A stretch of DNA of 55,417 bases from assembly GCA_030917865.1 (NCBI GenBank), contig JAUPTX010000005.1, positions 1-55,417 of the forward strand, written 5' to 3'. Positions within the stretch are counted from its first letter, which is position 1. Each line of letters opens with the position of its first letter. This document shows positions 1 to 8,971 of this stretch, piece by piece. Origin of the DNA: Patescibacteria group bacterium (GTDB taxonomy: Bacteria > Patescibacteriota > Minisyncoccia > Phycocordibacterales > CSBR16-119). A program made the position numbers and the translations under genes. The notes beneath the pieces were generated by a model. It made no database searches and was not told where the DNA came from. It worked only from the letters and a program-made list of their open reading frames with translations.

Positions 1-1506
1 GGCAATCTAAACGGTACACAGCCAAACTGGATAACTTTAACAAACACTTTCACTGCTGTAAAAAATCAAACAACAATATCTTTTGCAGACGTTAGTGATT
101 TTCCAAATTCATTTGGAACACTATTAGATGACGTTTCTGTTAAATGTGTTGATGATCCGGTTGATCCAGATCCAGACACAGATCCTACTATCACAGTTAA
201 TCCTACAGAAGTTTGTCTTCCAACTGATGCTACAGTTTATGACTTTATGTCAGGGGTGACTGCAAATGATGCAGAAGATGGAAATATAACATCAAGTGTT
301 GTTGTAGAAATCGGTAATTTCACATTAGGGGTTCCAGGAGTTTACACAATAACTTATACTGTTACAGATTCTGATAAGAATACAGTAACAGCAATAAGAA
401 CAATTACAATAAAAGAAAATTGTAGCGAAACACCTTCTTGTGAAGCTAACGGAAATGAAATCTGGGCTAAGATAACTTTGACTAATGTTGTTAGTGAAGG
501 TGCCGGAGATTTACAATCTAGAATATATGTAGGTTCAAATTCTACTTACATAAACTCTGGTGAATGGTTTATGGTTCATGATGGAACAAATGCTGTTGTT
601 GATGCAACGCTATTCGAAAATGTTCCTGGCGTGGCGGTTCAAAGAGTTAACGGAAAGGTTAGATTCGGTATTCACGGAAGTCATCCAGAAAGAAGACCTT
701 ATGCTTATGAAAGAGTTGTTGGAACTATAGAATTTTTCCAAGGTGATATAACTACGTGGGAAAATGATCTATCTGATAATAATAAATTTGATGGTCCAGA
801 AGTTACGGTTCCTGATACAGTATCTGTTGCCAATAACGTACTATCATTTGACTTGGGTGTAGATATCGCAGACGACTTCCTATACGCTCCATATGTATTT
901 AATCCTTGTGATGATGGTGGAGACGATGGGGATGACGACGATGATGGAGATGATAATGGCGGAGGTGGAGGCGGTGGTTCATCAGGCGGTGGATCATCTA
1001 GAAGATCTGAAGGAGAAGTTTTGGGTGCAACAAGTTGTGTAGCATTCACTACTTATAACAGATTAGGAAACAAAGGAGGTGAGATAAAAGCACTTCAAAC
1101 ATTCTTAAATGAATACATGAATGCAGGTCTTACAGTTGACGGTGTTTACGGAAGAACTACAGCACAAGCTGTTCACAACTTCCAAGCTTTCCACTGGAAA
1201 GAAGTTATCGATCCTTGGACACCACCACTTTCTCCGAATACGACAGGATGGCAATACAAATCGACTAGAGCAACTATTAACGCGATAATCGATTGTCCAG
1301 AATCTCCAGTTTTTCTAGAAGATCCAGCTGTTATGTATTCTGTTACAGAAGTTGAAAATGAAAAACCTTTCACTGCGCAGCAAATGCAAAAGATCTATGA
1401 TCTTCTAATCGAAGCTCAAACAGGAGATGTTCTAGGTGCTGCTACAGTAAATGTAGATGCTCTAGACTACTCAAACCCAAACTACGATCTAATGTTTGGA
1501 AAATAA
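1..1506 (+). CDS. Secreted surface protein with Ig-like and C-terminal peptidoglycan-binding domains (5' truncated by window edge)
   Basis: The frame is open from base 1, so the true start lies upstream; 501 codons are visible. In order I see the end of a beta-rich domain (LLDDVSVKC), a DUF5011-type Ig-like repeat (AEDGNIT to PGVYTITYTVTD, codons 90-135), a longer unassigned domain, a low-complexity Asp/Gly then Gly/Ser linker (codons about 304-338), a PG_binding_1 domain (VDGVYGRTTAQAVHNFQ, codons about 355-400) and a tail. It is probably exported and held at the cell wall by the PG-binding module. VLGA occurs twice (codons about 340 and 477), flanking the PG-binding region. The gene ends 45 bases before a strong hairpin terminator. 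The adhesive or cell-wall role is inferred; no enzyme motif is visible. Confidence 0.85.
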   Translation, partial: GNLNGTQPNWITLTNTFTAVKNQTTISFADVSDFPNSFGTLLDDVSVKCVDDPVDPDPDTDPTITVNPTEVCLPTDATVYDFMSGVTANDAEDGNITSSVVVEIGNFTLGVPGVYTITYTVTDSDKNTVTAIRTITIKENCSETPSCEANGNEIWAKITLTNVVSEGAGDLQSRIYVGSNSTYINSGEWFMVHDGTNAVVDATLFENVPGVAVQRVNGKVRFGIHGSHPERRPYAYERVVGTIEFFQGDITTWENDLSDNNKFDGPEVTVPDTVSVANNVLSFDLGVDIADDFLYAPYVFNPCDDGGDDGDDDDDGDDNGGGGGGGSSGGGSSRRSEGEVLGATSCVAFTTYNRLGNKGGEIKALQTFLNEYMNAGLTVDGVYGRTTAQAVHNFQAFHWKEVIDPWTPPLSPNTTGWQYKSTRATINAIIDCPESPVFLEDPAVMYSVTEVENEKPFTAQQMQKIYDLLIEAQTGDVLGAATVNVDALDYSNPNYDLMFGK

Positions 1507-1550
1507 AAACAAATATATAAAAAAGATTTGTACTTTAATAAGCACTTTTA

Positions 1551-1581
1551 GCAAAAGCCCCGAAAGGGGCTTTTGCTTTTT
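1551..1581 (+). terminator. Intrinsic terminator
   Basis: An 11-bp perfect stem (GCAAAAGCCCC / GGGGCTTTTGC) with a GAAA loop is followed by a T-run. It lies 45 bases after the stop of the truncated surface-protein gene. Confidence 0.9.
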
Positions 1582-1615
1582 CACACTTTTGTTTATGTTT
1601 TTATTTTTAAAGTTG

Positions 1616-1621
1616 TATAAT
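1616..1621 (+). promoter_or_regulatory. -10 box for the 1648 gene
   Basis: TATAAT preceded directly by TTG, 26 bases before the GTG start at 1648. No clear -35 box is seen. Confidence 0.55.
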
Positions 1622-1647
1622 TAAAATACTAAGTTCTTAAAAATATC

Positions 1648-2130
1648 GTGACTGATTTTAATTTACAAAAAACAAAATCTAATCTGGCATGGGTGTCCGT
1701 GCTGGTTGTTTTCTTTGGTGCAGTTATATATGTTCCTATGGTTCAGCTTTCTGAAAAAAGGGAAGAGGTCGTTTATTATCGTGTGCCAGTAATTGTTCCA
1801 GTTGTTACTAGTGTAGAAGGAAAACCTACTGATACAGATAATGAGGTTAAGATAGATAAGCCAAAACTTCTTTTAACCAAAGATTTAAAAATGGGAGATG
1901 TTGACCCGGAAGTTAAAATTTTACAAGAATACCTAAACTCTAACGGATTTACTGTTGCTTTGTCTGGTCCTGGCTCCCCTGGAAAAGAAACAGAGCTGTT
2001 CGGTAGAGATACAAAAGAAGCGTTGATAAAATTTCAAGAAGCAAACAGTGAAATTCTATTAAAGCCATTTGGTCTTTCACAGGGAACTGGTTTTTTGGGT
2101 GAATTAACTAGAAAACTTATAAATTCATAA
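1648..2130 (+). CDS. Membrane-anchored peptidoglycan-binding protein
   Basis: 160 residues. One hydrophobic segment near the N terminus (residues about 14-32) is followed by a short linker and a PG_binding_1 domain (DPEVKILQEYLNSNGF then FGRDTKEALIKFQ, residues about 88-150). The layout suggests a signal-anchor protein with its PG-binding part outside the membrane. The start is GTG, since no in-frame ATG precedes the hydrophobic segment. The next gene begins 3 bases after the stop, so the two are probably co-transcribed. No catalytic motif is present; a structural role at the cell wall is inferred from the domain alone. Confidence 0.8.
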   Translation: MTDFNLQKTKSNLAWVSVLVVFFGAVIYVPMVQLSEKREEVVYYRVPVIVPVVTSVEGKPTDTDNEVKIDKPKLLLTKDLKMGDVDPEVKILQEYLNSNGFTVALSGPGSPGKETELFGRDTKEALIKFQEANSEILLKPFGLSQGTGFLGELTRKLINS

Positions 2131-2133
2131 TTT

Positions 2134-2817
2134 ATGAAAAAAGTCTTACCTATTTTAATTTTATTAGCATTACCCGCTATTAGCCTTGCTCAAAAAGAAG
2201 GAGATGTTAAGCCTCCTAGTGCCCCTGTAAATTTTAGTTACCAAATGGTTGGCGATTTAGGTATTTCTTTTACGTGGGACCCGCCTTTAGATAGCGGAGG
2301 TTCTGAAATAGATGGTTATAATTTTACTTCTGTTGGAGGATCTCAAAACCATTCAGTCTCTGGTTTAATAGACACTTCTTATTCCGTTGATAAGCTCGAG
2401 AGAGGTGTTTTTTATGAGTTTTCTGTAACTGCATATAATTATCTATATGAAAGTGCTAGTTCTGATGTTTTAACAGTTTCTATTCCACCTATCGGTGACC
2501 CAGGAGATGAAACTCCGCCCGTTATAACAAATGGCCCAAATGTCACAGAGATAACTGACACTTCAGTCAATATATCTTGGAATACCGACGAGCAGGCTTA
2601 TGCGTCTTTGATTTTCGATGTTCACAAAACAGAACCTCATAATATTATTGAGTATCAGAAACTTAGCGATTCTCATCAGTTCAGTATTACTGGGCTTATA
2701 CCTTGTTCTACAAATTATTATTTTATAAAAAATGTAGATCCATTTGAAAATATTCTATATAGTGATGTTTTAAGTTTTACAACTAGCGGATGTCTGGGGG
2801 GGTGTTTTAAAAAGTGA
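2134..2817 (+). CDS. Secreted FN3-domain protein, N-terminal part of a frameshifted gene
   Basis: 227 residues as read. A signal peptide (MKKVLPILILLALPAISLA, then Gln) is followed by two fibronectin type III-like domains (residues about 25-118 and 128-218). The reading frame ends in CFKK-stop just after a run of seven G (2796-2802). In the +1 frame the protein continues without a stop for a further 229 codons (see 2804-3490). Removing one G would join the halves as TTSGCLGGVLKSEDTD. I read this as one gene broken by a one-base shift: a sequencing or assembly error, a slippage (phase-variable) tract or a real mutation. The intact product would be a surface protein with a C-terminal PG-binding domain. 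Confidence 0.75.
   Translation: MKKVLPILILLALPAISLAQKEGDVKPPSAPVNFSYQMVGDLGISFTWDPPLDSGGSEIDGYNFTSVGGSQNHSVSGLIDTSYSVDKLERGVFYEFSVTAYNYLYESASSDVLTVSIPPIGDPGDETPPVITNGPNVTEITDTSVNISWNTDEQAYASLIFDVHKTEPHNIIEYQKLSDSHQFSITGLIPCSTNYYFIKNVDPFENILYSDVLSFTTSGCLGGCFKK
2796..2802 (+). repeat. G7 homopolymer at frameshift point
   Basis: Seven consecutive G in an AT-rich gene mark the exact place where the coding frame changes. A G6 or G9 tract would keep the two halves in frame. Confidence 0.8.
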
Positions 2818-3490
2818 AGATACTGATAATGTTGCACCATCATCTAGGATTCTTGAAAATTTTAACGGCCTTTCTGTTTCTTTAGATCAAGATGCTTTTT
2901 CAAAAGAATCTGCATTTCAGATTAAAAAGTTAGATATTATGGAGGTTGATCAAAATGTTGGTTGTCCTGCAGGAAAGAAACCGATTGGTGGACGCGTCTA
3001 CGATATAAAACTTTTGGAGGAATATAACAAAGAAGTTGATCTGCTAAAACCTGCAACGGTAACTATGTATTACGAAGAAGGTGAGCTTTCTGGCGTTGAT
3101 GAGTCTTCAATTTCTATGTATCATTTTGATGATAGTTCGGGATGGTCAAAATTAACTTCCTGTGTTTTAGATAAAGAAAATAATTCTTTAACATGCCAGA
3201 CGGAGAGTTTTTCTAAATTTATACTTTCAGCTGATGTGTTTTGTAAAAAACTGTCAAAAAAATTAATGTTAGGTAGTCACCATAAAGAAGTTTCTTATTT
3301 GAAAAAATATTTAAACCAAATTGGATTTTTACAAAACTATAAAGGTTTAGAAAATAACTTTTTTGATTTTAAAACTAGAAATGCCTTAAAAGATTTTCAA
3401 GAAGTTTCTGGTATTGTCGGAAACGAAGCACGTTTTGGTATCTTGGGTAAAAAAACAAGAAATTATATAAATTCACAAAGTGAGGAATAG
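2804..3490 (+). CDS. C-terminal part of the frameshifted FN3/PG-binding surface protein
   Basis: This frame has no start codon near the junction; the first ATG is at 2939, but coding character (VLKSEDTDNVAPSSRIL) begins right after the G7 run. It encodes a beta-rich domain (residues after the junction to about 130) and a C-terminal PG_binding_1 domain (HHKEVSYLKKYLNQIGF then FDFKTRNALKDFQ). Domain order and the absence of a promoter at 2818-2938 argue that it is the tail of the 2134 gene and not a separate one. If the tract is really seven G, this part would be made only through slippage or internal initiation at 2939. Confidence 0.7.
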   Translation, partial: VLKSEDTDNVAPSSRILENFNGLSVSLDQDAFSKESAFQIKKLDIMEVDQNVGCPAGKKPIGGRVYDIKLLEEYNKEVDLLKPATVTMYYEEGELSGVDESSISMYHFDDSSGWSKLTSCVLDKENNSLTCQTESFSKFILSADVFCKKLSKKLMLGSHHKEVSYLKKYLNQIGFLQNYKGLENNFFDFKTRNALKDFQEVSGIVGNEARFGILGKKTRNYINSQSEE

Positions 3491-3557
3491 TATAAAGTCC
3501 TTATATTTGTTAATATTTATACAAGAAACCATAAATACTTGATTTTTATATTATTTA

Positions 3558-3566
3558 TGGTATAAT
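3558..3566 (+). promoter_or_regulatory. Extended -10 promoter, leaderless start
   Basis: TGG-TATAAT ends 6 bases before the ATG at 3573, so transcription should begin at or next to the start codon. Confidence 0.7.
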
Positions 3567-3572
3567 TAAAAT

Positions 3573-4613
3573 ATGAAAAAAAGCTTCAAAAAATACTTTA
3601 TTCCTAATGAATCAAACGAACACAAGCCATATTTCTTAAGAGAGAAATCTGTTTTGGTTATACTTTCTATTATCGTATTTCTACTTCTTTCATCTATTGC
3701 TGGTTCTTATGTTATAAGAAATTCTAGATTCATGGCTGCAATCCAGTCTGCTTTTTTGGTTGACTTGGCAAACGAAGACAGAGCAGAGCAAGGATCTTCT
3801 AAGCTTGTTATAAACGACAAACTAATCGCTGCTGCGCAACTTAAGGCGAACGATATGGCAGAAAAAGGTTATTTTGCTCACACAAGTCCAGAAGGTGTGA
3901 CTCCTTGGTATTGGTTCGGTCAAGCTGGATATACATATATTTATGCTGGAGAAAATTTAGCTGTAAACTTTAGTGACTCTGTAGATGTTCAAGAGGCTTG
4001 GATGAATTCTCCACTACACCGAGCAAATATTTTAAATAATAGATATAAAGAAATCGGCATTGCAACAGCTGAAGGTTATTATAAAGGCAAGAAAACAACT
4101 TTTATTGTTCAGATGTTTGGAACACCAACTGCTAAACCTATTACCGTAAACAACACACAACCTGCTTCTGTTCCAGCTTCAACTGTTGTGCAAAATAATC
4201 CAACATCACCAGCAATACAACCGCAAGCTTTGGGCGAATCTGATGAAAATCTTAATAAAGAAAAAGAAGTCTTGGCTTTAAATGAGCAAGAATCTACCCC
4301 AGAAGAAATTTTCACTGAAACAAAAAACGAGAATTACCAAGATAGTGAAGTTGCTGGCGCAACAGATCCAGAAGATGTTGTTTATACAAATTGGTTTGAG
4401 AGATTTTTAGTAAATCCAGGCGATACAGTAGACAAAGCATATGTAGCACTTTTTGTAATAATACTATTTTCTTTAATATTAAAAATATTTGTTGCAATAA
4501 GAAAACAACATCCGAAAACTATTGCATATGGAATATTGTTACTAATTTTGGTTTTGGTCTTTATGCATCTTAATCAAGAAATGTTTATTAAACCAGTTAT
4601 TGCTGGGTTCTAG
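3573..4613 (+). CDS. CAP/SCP-domain membrane protein
   Basis: 346 residues. An N-terminal membrane segment (about 27-50) precedes a CAP (SCP/PR-1) domain at about 60-190, with the family signatures YFAHTSPEG, AGENLA, AW and LHRANILN. A Pro/Thr/Asn-rich and acidic linker (190-275) follows, then two C-terminal membrane segments (about 288-310 and 318-338). Bacterial CAP proteins are extracytoplasmic; their biochemical activity is mostly unknown. The C-terminal hairpin suggests both ends sit in the membrane with the CAP domain outside. The gene stands alone between a leaderless promoter and a GC-rich terminator. Confidence 0.85.
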   Translation: MKKSFKKYFIPNESNEHKPYFLREKSVLVILSIIVFLLLSSIAGSYVIRNSRFMAAIQSAFLVDLANEDRAEQGSSKLVINDKLIAAAQLKANDMAEKGYFAHTSPEGVTPWYWFGQAGYTYIYAGENLAVNFSDSVDVQEAWMNSPLHRANILNNRYKEIGIATAEGYYKGKKTTFIVQMFGTPTAKPITVNNTQPASVPASTVVQNNPTSPAIQPQALGESDENLNKEKEVLALNEQESTPEEIFTETKNENYQDSEVAGATDPEDVVYTNWFERFLVNPGDTVDKAYVALFVIILFSLILKIFVAIRKQHPKTIAYGILLLILVLVFMHLNQEMFIKPVIAGF

Positions 4614-4621
4614 ATTTAAAT

Positions 4622-4660
4622 AAATAAAGGGCGGGGCGCTTCGCGCCCCGCCCTTTATTT
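4622..4660 (+). terminator. GC-rich intrinsic terminator
   Basis: A perfect 17-base-arm hairpin (AAATAAAGGGCGGGGCG and its complement) with a short CTTCG loop. The flanking A/T arms make it usable in both directions. Confidence 0.9.
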
Positions 4661-4685
4661 ATTTTGAAAAACCCTTATTTTGAGG

Positions 4686-4691
4686 TATTAT
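4686..4691 (+). promoter_or_regulatory. -10 box for leuS
   Basis: TATTAT lies 7 bases before the leuS ATG, the same close spacing as at other starts here, so a leaderless transcript is likely. Confidence 0.5.
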
Positions 4692-4698
4692 TTATTAC

Positions 4699-7155
4699 AT
4701 GGCAAAACCTTATGATCATAAAGAAATAGAGGGCAAATGGCAGAAATTCTGGGAAGAAAAGGGTGTTTATAAAACTGAAAATCCACCAATTGGCGAAGGA
4801 AAACCAAAATATTATGTTCTAGATATGTTCCCGTATCCTTCGGGGGCAGGTCTTCATGTGGGACACCCAAGAGGTTATATTGGCTCTGATGTGCTTTCTC
4901 GTATGCGACGAATGCAAGGCTTCAACGTTCTTCACCCGATGGGTTTTGACGCTTTCGGACTCCCAGCAGAGCAATACGCAATCCAAACTGGCGAGCATCC
5001 ATCTGTTATCACAGAAAAAGCAATAGACACTTACAAAAAACAATTAGAGATAATTGGTCTTTCTTATGACTGGTCTAGAGAAGTTAGAACAATAGATCCA
5101 GGATACTACAAATGGACACAATGGATTTTCTTAAAACTTTTTGATTCATATTTTGACGAAGTGGATAAAAAAGCAAAGTCAATATCTGAACTTGTCGCAA
5201 AATTTGAAAAAGAAGACCCTGCTTGGAGTGCAAAGAGTGAAAAAGAAAAAGAAGATCTGCTGATGAACTATCGCCTGGCTTATGAAGGTTATAGTGAGGT
5301 GAACTGGTGCCCAGAACTCGGCACAGTTTTGGCTAACGACGAAATTGTCGATGGTGGAGACGGAAAACCTGTTTCAGAACGAGGTGGTTTTCCTGTTGAA
5401 AAGAAAAATATGCGTCAGTGGTTTTTGCGAATCACTTCATACGCCGACAGACTTTTGTCAGGACTTGAAAGTATAGACTGGCCAGAGCATATAAAAGAAA
5501 TTCAAAGAAATTGGATAGGAAGGTCAGAGGGCGCGGAAATTGAATTTGGTCTAAAGGATGGCGACGAAAAAATTAAAGTATTTACAACAAGACCAGATAC
5601 TCTTTTTGGTGTCACTTTTGTTGCTGTGCCTGGAGAGAAAGAAAGATTCACAGGTAAATACGCGATAAATCCGGCAAATGGCGAACAAGTGCCAATCTGG
5701 GAAGCTCCATATGTGATGGAGGGCTACGGCACAGGTGCCGTGATGGGTGTACCCGCGCACGATGAACGTGATTTTGAATTTGCGAAGAGGAATGGGCTTT
5801 ATATAAAAAATGTCATTTTACCTAATTACTATATTTCAAAAAGAAATGAGTCAAAAAATGATTTAGAAAAAGAAGGATTTGATTTGTTAATTAATAAAAT
5901 TATTAATGGTGATTCTCCATATGCATATGAGGGTATTTTAAGTAATTCAGATCAATTTTCTGGTTTGAATTCCGAAGAAGCTAAACAAAAAATCACCGAA
6001 TTCGTCGGTGGGAAAATGGTTACGAAATACAAAATGCGTGATGCTATTTTTGCCCGACAAAGATATTGGGGTGAGCCGATTCCACTTAAACGCGTTGGTG
6101 ATGTAATCAAACCTCTTTCTGAAAATGAGCTTCCACTAGAGCTTCCAAACGTTTCTTCATATAAACCGGCAGGGAATGGTGAATCTCCACTTGCAGGCGT
6201 TTCTGAATGGGTAGAAAAAGGTTTTGAAACAAATACGATGCCTGGCTGGGCAGGATCTTCTTGGTATTTTTTGCGATATATGGATCCAAAAAACAGCGAA
6301 GCTTTCGCCGGAAAAGATACGGTGAAATATTGGCAAGATGTTGACGTATATGTTGGCGGTGCAGAACATGCGACAGGGCACCTTTTGTATTCACGTTTTT
6401 GGCATAAGTTTTTACATGACTTGGGCTATGTGCCAACAGAAGAACCATTTAAACTTTTGAAAAACCAAGGTTTAATACTTGCAAGCGACGGACGAAAAAT
6501 GTCTAAGCGATGGGGAAATGTAGTGAATCCAGATGAAATGGTGGATCGTTTCGGCGCGGACTCTTTCAGGCTTTATGAAATGTTTATCGGACCCTTTGAC
6601 CAATACACTTCTTGGAATACAGACGGGCTTGTTGGAACAAGACGTTTCTTGGAACGTGTATGGCGAGCAAAAGAAAGAATCGGTGAGCCAAATCAAGAAG
6701 TCGATATTTTGGTAAATAAAACTATTAAAAAAATAACTGAAGATATTGAAAACTTCAGATTCAATACTTCTGTTTCCTCTATGATGATTTTGGTTAACAA
6801 AATGGAAGAAGCGCCGTCTTTTTCAAAAGAAAATTATTTAAGCTTTTTGCAAATCCTTGCTCCTTTTGCACCACACATGACAGAAGAGCTTTGGCATAAA
6901 CTTGGCGAAACTTCATCGATCCATAAATCAAATTGGCCAAAAGCTGACGATTCAAAATTAAAAGATGAAAAAATAAAAATCGCTGTTCAGGTAAATGGAA
7001 AAGTTCGTGATGAGATAGAAATTTCTCCGGACGCAAGTGAAGAAGATGTTAAAGAGTTAGCTTTGTCTAAAAATAATATTTCAGAAATAATCAAAGATCA
7101 AAGCGTCAAAAATTTTATTTACGTAAAAGGTAAAATAGTGAACATTGTTATCTAA
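4699..7155 (+). CDS. leuS: Leucyl-tRNA synthetase
   Basis: 818 residues, normal size for bacterial LeuRS. It charges tRNA-Leu with leucine in the cytoplasm. Class I signatures are present: the HIGH-equivalent HVGH at residues 53-56 after PYPSGAG, and KMSKR near residue 600. The CP1 editing insertion carries TTRPDTLFG and the GVPAHDERD motif with its conserved Asp, so editing looks intact. The C-terminal anticodon-binding and tail region (IAVQVNGKVRDEI) is complete. murJ starts 3 bases after the stop, forming a two-gene unit. Confidence 0.97.
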   Translation: MAKPYDHKEIEGKWQKFWEEKGVYKTENPPIGEGKPKYYVLDMFPYPSGAGLHVGHPRGYIGSDVLSRMRRMQGFNVLHPMGFDAFGLPAEQYAIQTGEHPSVITEKAIDTYKKQLEIIGLSYDWSREVRTIDPGYYKWTQWIFLKLFDSYFDEVDKKAKSISELVAKFEKEDPAWSAKSEKEKEDLLMNYRLAYEGYSEVNWCPELGTVLANDEIVDGGDGKPVSERGGFPVEKKNMRQWFLRITSYADRLLSGLESIDWPEHIKEIQRNWIGRSEGAEIEFGLKDGDEKIKVFTTRPDTLFGVTFVAVPGEKERFTGKYAINPANGEQVPIWEAPYVMEGYGTGAVMGVPAHDERDFEFAKRNGLYIKNVILPNYYISKRNESKNDLEKEGFDLLINKIINGDSPYAYEGILSNSDQFSGLNSEEAKQKITEFVGGKMVTKYKMRDAIFARQRYWGEPIPLKRVGDVIKPLSENELPLELPNVSSYKPAGNGESPLAGVSEWVEKGFETNTMPGWAGSSWYFLRYMDPKNSEAFAGKDTVKYWQDVDVYVGGAEHATGHLLYSRFWHKFLHDLGYVPTEEPFKLLKNQGLILASDGRKMSKRWGNVVNPDEMVDRFGADSFRLYEMFIGPFDQYTSWNTDGLVGTRRFLERVWRAKERIGEPNQEVDILVNKTIKKITEDIENFRFNTSVSSMMILVNKMEEAPSFSKENYLSFLQILAPFAPHMTEELWHKLGETSSIHKSNWPKADDSKLKDEKIKIAVQVNGKVRDEIEISPDASEEDVKELALSKNNISEIIKDQSVKNFIYVKGKIVNIVI

Positions 7156-7158
7156 TTT

Positions 7159-8883
7159 ATGGTAAAAAGAGTTTTTAATCTTTTAAACAGAGAATTTCAT
7201 AATATAAACCAAGCTGCAATAATACTGGGTTTCTTTACTTTGCTTTCGCAAATATTAGGACTAGTTCGTGACAGAATGTTTGCACATATTTTGGGTCCAT
7301 CGGCGTCGCTCGATGTTTACTATGCCGCTTTTCGTGTACCTGATTTTATTTTCGTTTCTGTTGCATCGCTCGCGTCTGTCACAGTGCTTCTGCCTTTTTT
7401 GGTCGAGAAATTGGGTGTAAAAGAAGACGGAGAGTTAAACGGTAATAGTGAAAAAGCTAAAAAGTTTTTAAATGACACATTTACTGTTTTTCTTTTGGCG
7501 ATGATTTTTGTTTCTGTTTTAGCCTTTATTTTTATGCCTTATTTGGTAAAAATGGTCGCGCCGGGATTTACAGAATTCGAACTCAAAGAGCTGATTTCTC
7601 TTTCTCGTGTGATGGTTCTTTCTCCTATATTTTTAGGACTTTCAAATCTTTTCGGGTCTGTGACTCAGATGTTCAAAAAGTTTTTTGTTTTTGCATTGTC
7701 ACCGATTTTTTATAATATCGGCATAATACTTGGTATCGTTTTGTTTTATCCGATGATGGGTGTTTTAGGTCTTGCCGTTGGAGTTGTTTTAGGTGCTTTT
7801 ATGCACATGGTTATACAATTCCCGGTTCTGATTCGACATGGATTTTTTCCAAAGATTTCAAAAAGTATAAATTGGCCAGATTTAAAAGAAATGATCACGA
7901 CTTCGTTACCAAGAACTATTGGTCTTTCTCTTTCAACTATTTCTTTAATCGCGATTGTGGCGATAGCTTCACTTATAGGGGAAGGTTCTATTTCTATTTT
8001 CCAATTCTCTTTAAACCTTCAAAACGTGCCCCTGGGTATAATAGGTATTTCATATTCAGTCGCAGCTTTTCCAACTTTGGCTAGGTATTTTTCTTTGAAT
8101 AATTTAAAAGATTTTGTTGGACATATTGCTGTCGCCGCAAGACAGATTATTTTCTGGTCACTTCCTGTTATGTTTTTGTTTATAGTTTTACGTGCGCAAA
8201 TTGTTCGTGTGATATTGGGAACAGGGAATTTCACTTGGGACGACACGAGACTCACAGCTGCATCGCTCGCACTTTTTTCAGTATCTATTTCTGCTCAGAG
8301 TTTGATACTTTTGTTTACTCGCGGATATTATGCAGCTGGAAATACAAAAAGACCACTTTACATAAATATTTTTTCGACGGTTGTGACAATCGGACTTTCA
8401 TTTTTGCTTGTAAAAATATTTAATCAAAATGAATTTTTCAGATTTTTCTTTGAATCACTTTTGCGTATTGAAGATATAAAAGGTGCGCAGATTGTGATGT
8501 TACCGCTCGCGTATTCTGTCGGTTCTATACTAAACGCGCTTTTGCTTTGGGCTTTCTTTAAATCTGATTTTAAAGTAAAAGACAAAGAAGATTCTTTCTT
8601 GCTTGTTTCTTTTTTCCAAAGTTTCGCTGGGGCATTTTTCGCAGGATTTACTGCTTACCAGCTGCTTTCTGTTTTTGATAATTTTTTGAATATAAATACT
8701 TTTTGGGGGATTTTAGGACAAGGATTTTTCTCTGGAATTATCGGTCTTTTGGTTTGGTATATTGTTTTGAAAGCATTAGAAAATAAGCAGGTTATAGAGA
8801 TAGAAAATATCTTAAAAAAGAAAAGGTTTTGGAAAAATGGAAATGCTGTAAAGAGCGGGGATGATGTTTCGTCTGTTTTATAA
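7159..8883 (+). CDS. murJ: Lipid II flippase MurJ (MviN family)
   Basis: 574 residues with about 14 hydrophobic segments across the MATE-like fold typical of MurJ. The N-terminal SQILGLVRDRMFAHILG is the family signature with its functional Arg residues. MurJ moves lipid-linked peptidoglycan precursor from the inner to the outer face of the cytoplasmic membrane. It follows leuS with a 3-base gap and so is probably co-transcribed. A short charged cytoplasmic tail ends the protein. No terminator-like hairpin is obvious before the convergent topA. Confidence 0.93.
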   Translation: MVKRVFNLLNREFHNINQAAIILGFFTLLSQILGLVRDRMFAHILGPSASLDVYYAAFRVPDFIFVSVASLASVTVLLPFLVEKLGVKEDGELNGNSEKAKKFLNDTFTVFLLAMIFVSVLAFIFMPYLVKMVAPGFTEFELKELISLSRVMVLSPIFLGLSNLFGSVTQMFKKFFVFALSPIFYNIGIILGIVLFYPMMGVLGLAVGVVLGAFMHMVIQFPVLIRHGFFPKISKSINWPDLKEMITTSLPRTIGLSLSTISLIAIVAIASLIGEGSISIFQFSLNLQNVPLGIIGISYSVAAFPTLARYFSLNNLKDFVGHIAVAARQIIFWSLPVMFLFIVLRAQIVRVILGTGNFTWDDTRLTAASLALFSVSISAQSLILLFTRGYYAAGNTKRPLYINIFSTVVTIGLSFLLVKIFNQNEFFRFFFESLLRIEDIKGAQIVMLPLAYSVGSILNALLLWAFFKSDFKVKDKEDSFLLVSFFQSFAGAFFAGFTAYQLLSVFDNFLNINTFWGILGQGFFSGIIGLLVWYIVLKALENKQVIEIENILKKKRFWKNGNAVKSGDDVSSVL

Positions 8884-8971
8884 AAATTATTCTTTTACTT
8901 TTTTCATGATAAAAAAGTAACAAAAACTCTACTATTTTCTTAACGGTGTTCCCGTGTAGGGTCAGAAGATT

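Noticed and set aside
705-1049. 114-codon minus-strand Pro/Ser-rich frame
   Set aside because: Antisense shadow of the Asp/Gly/Ser linker in the truncated surface-protein gene.
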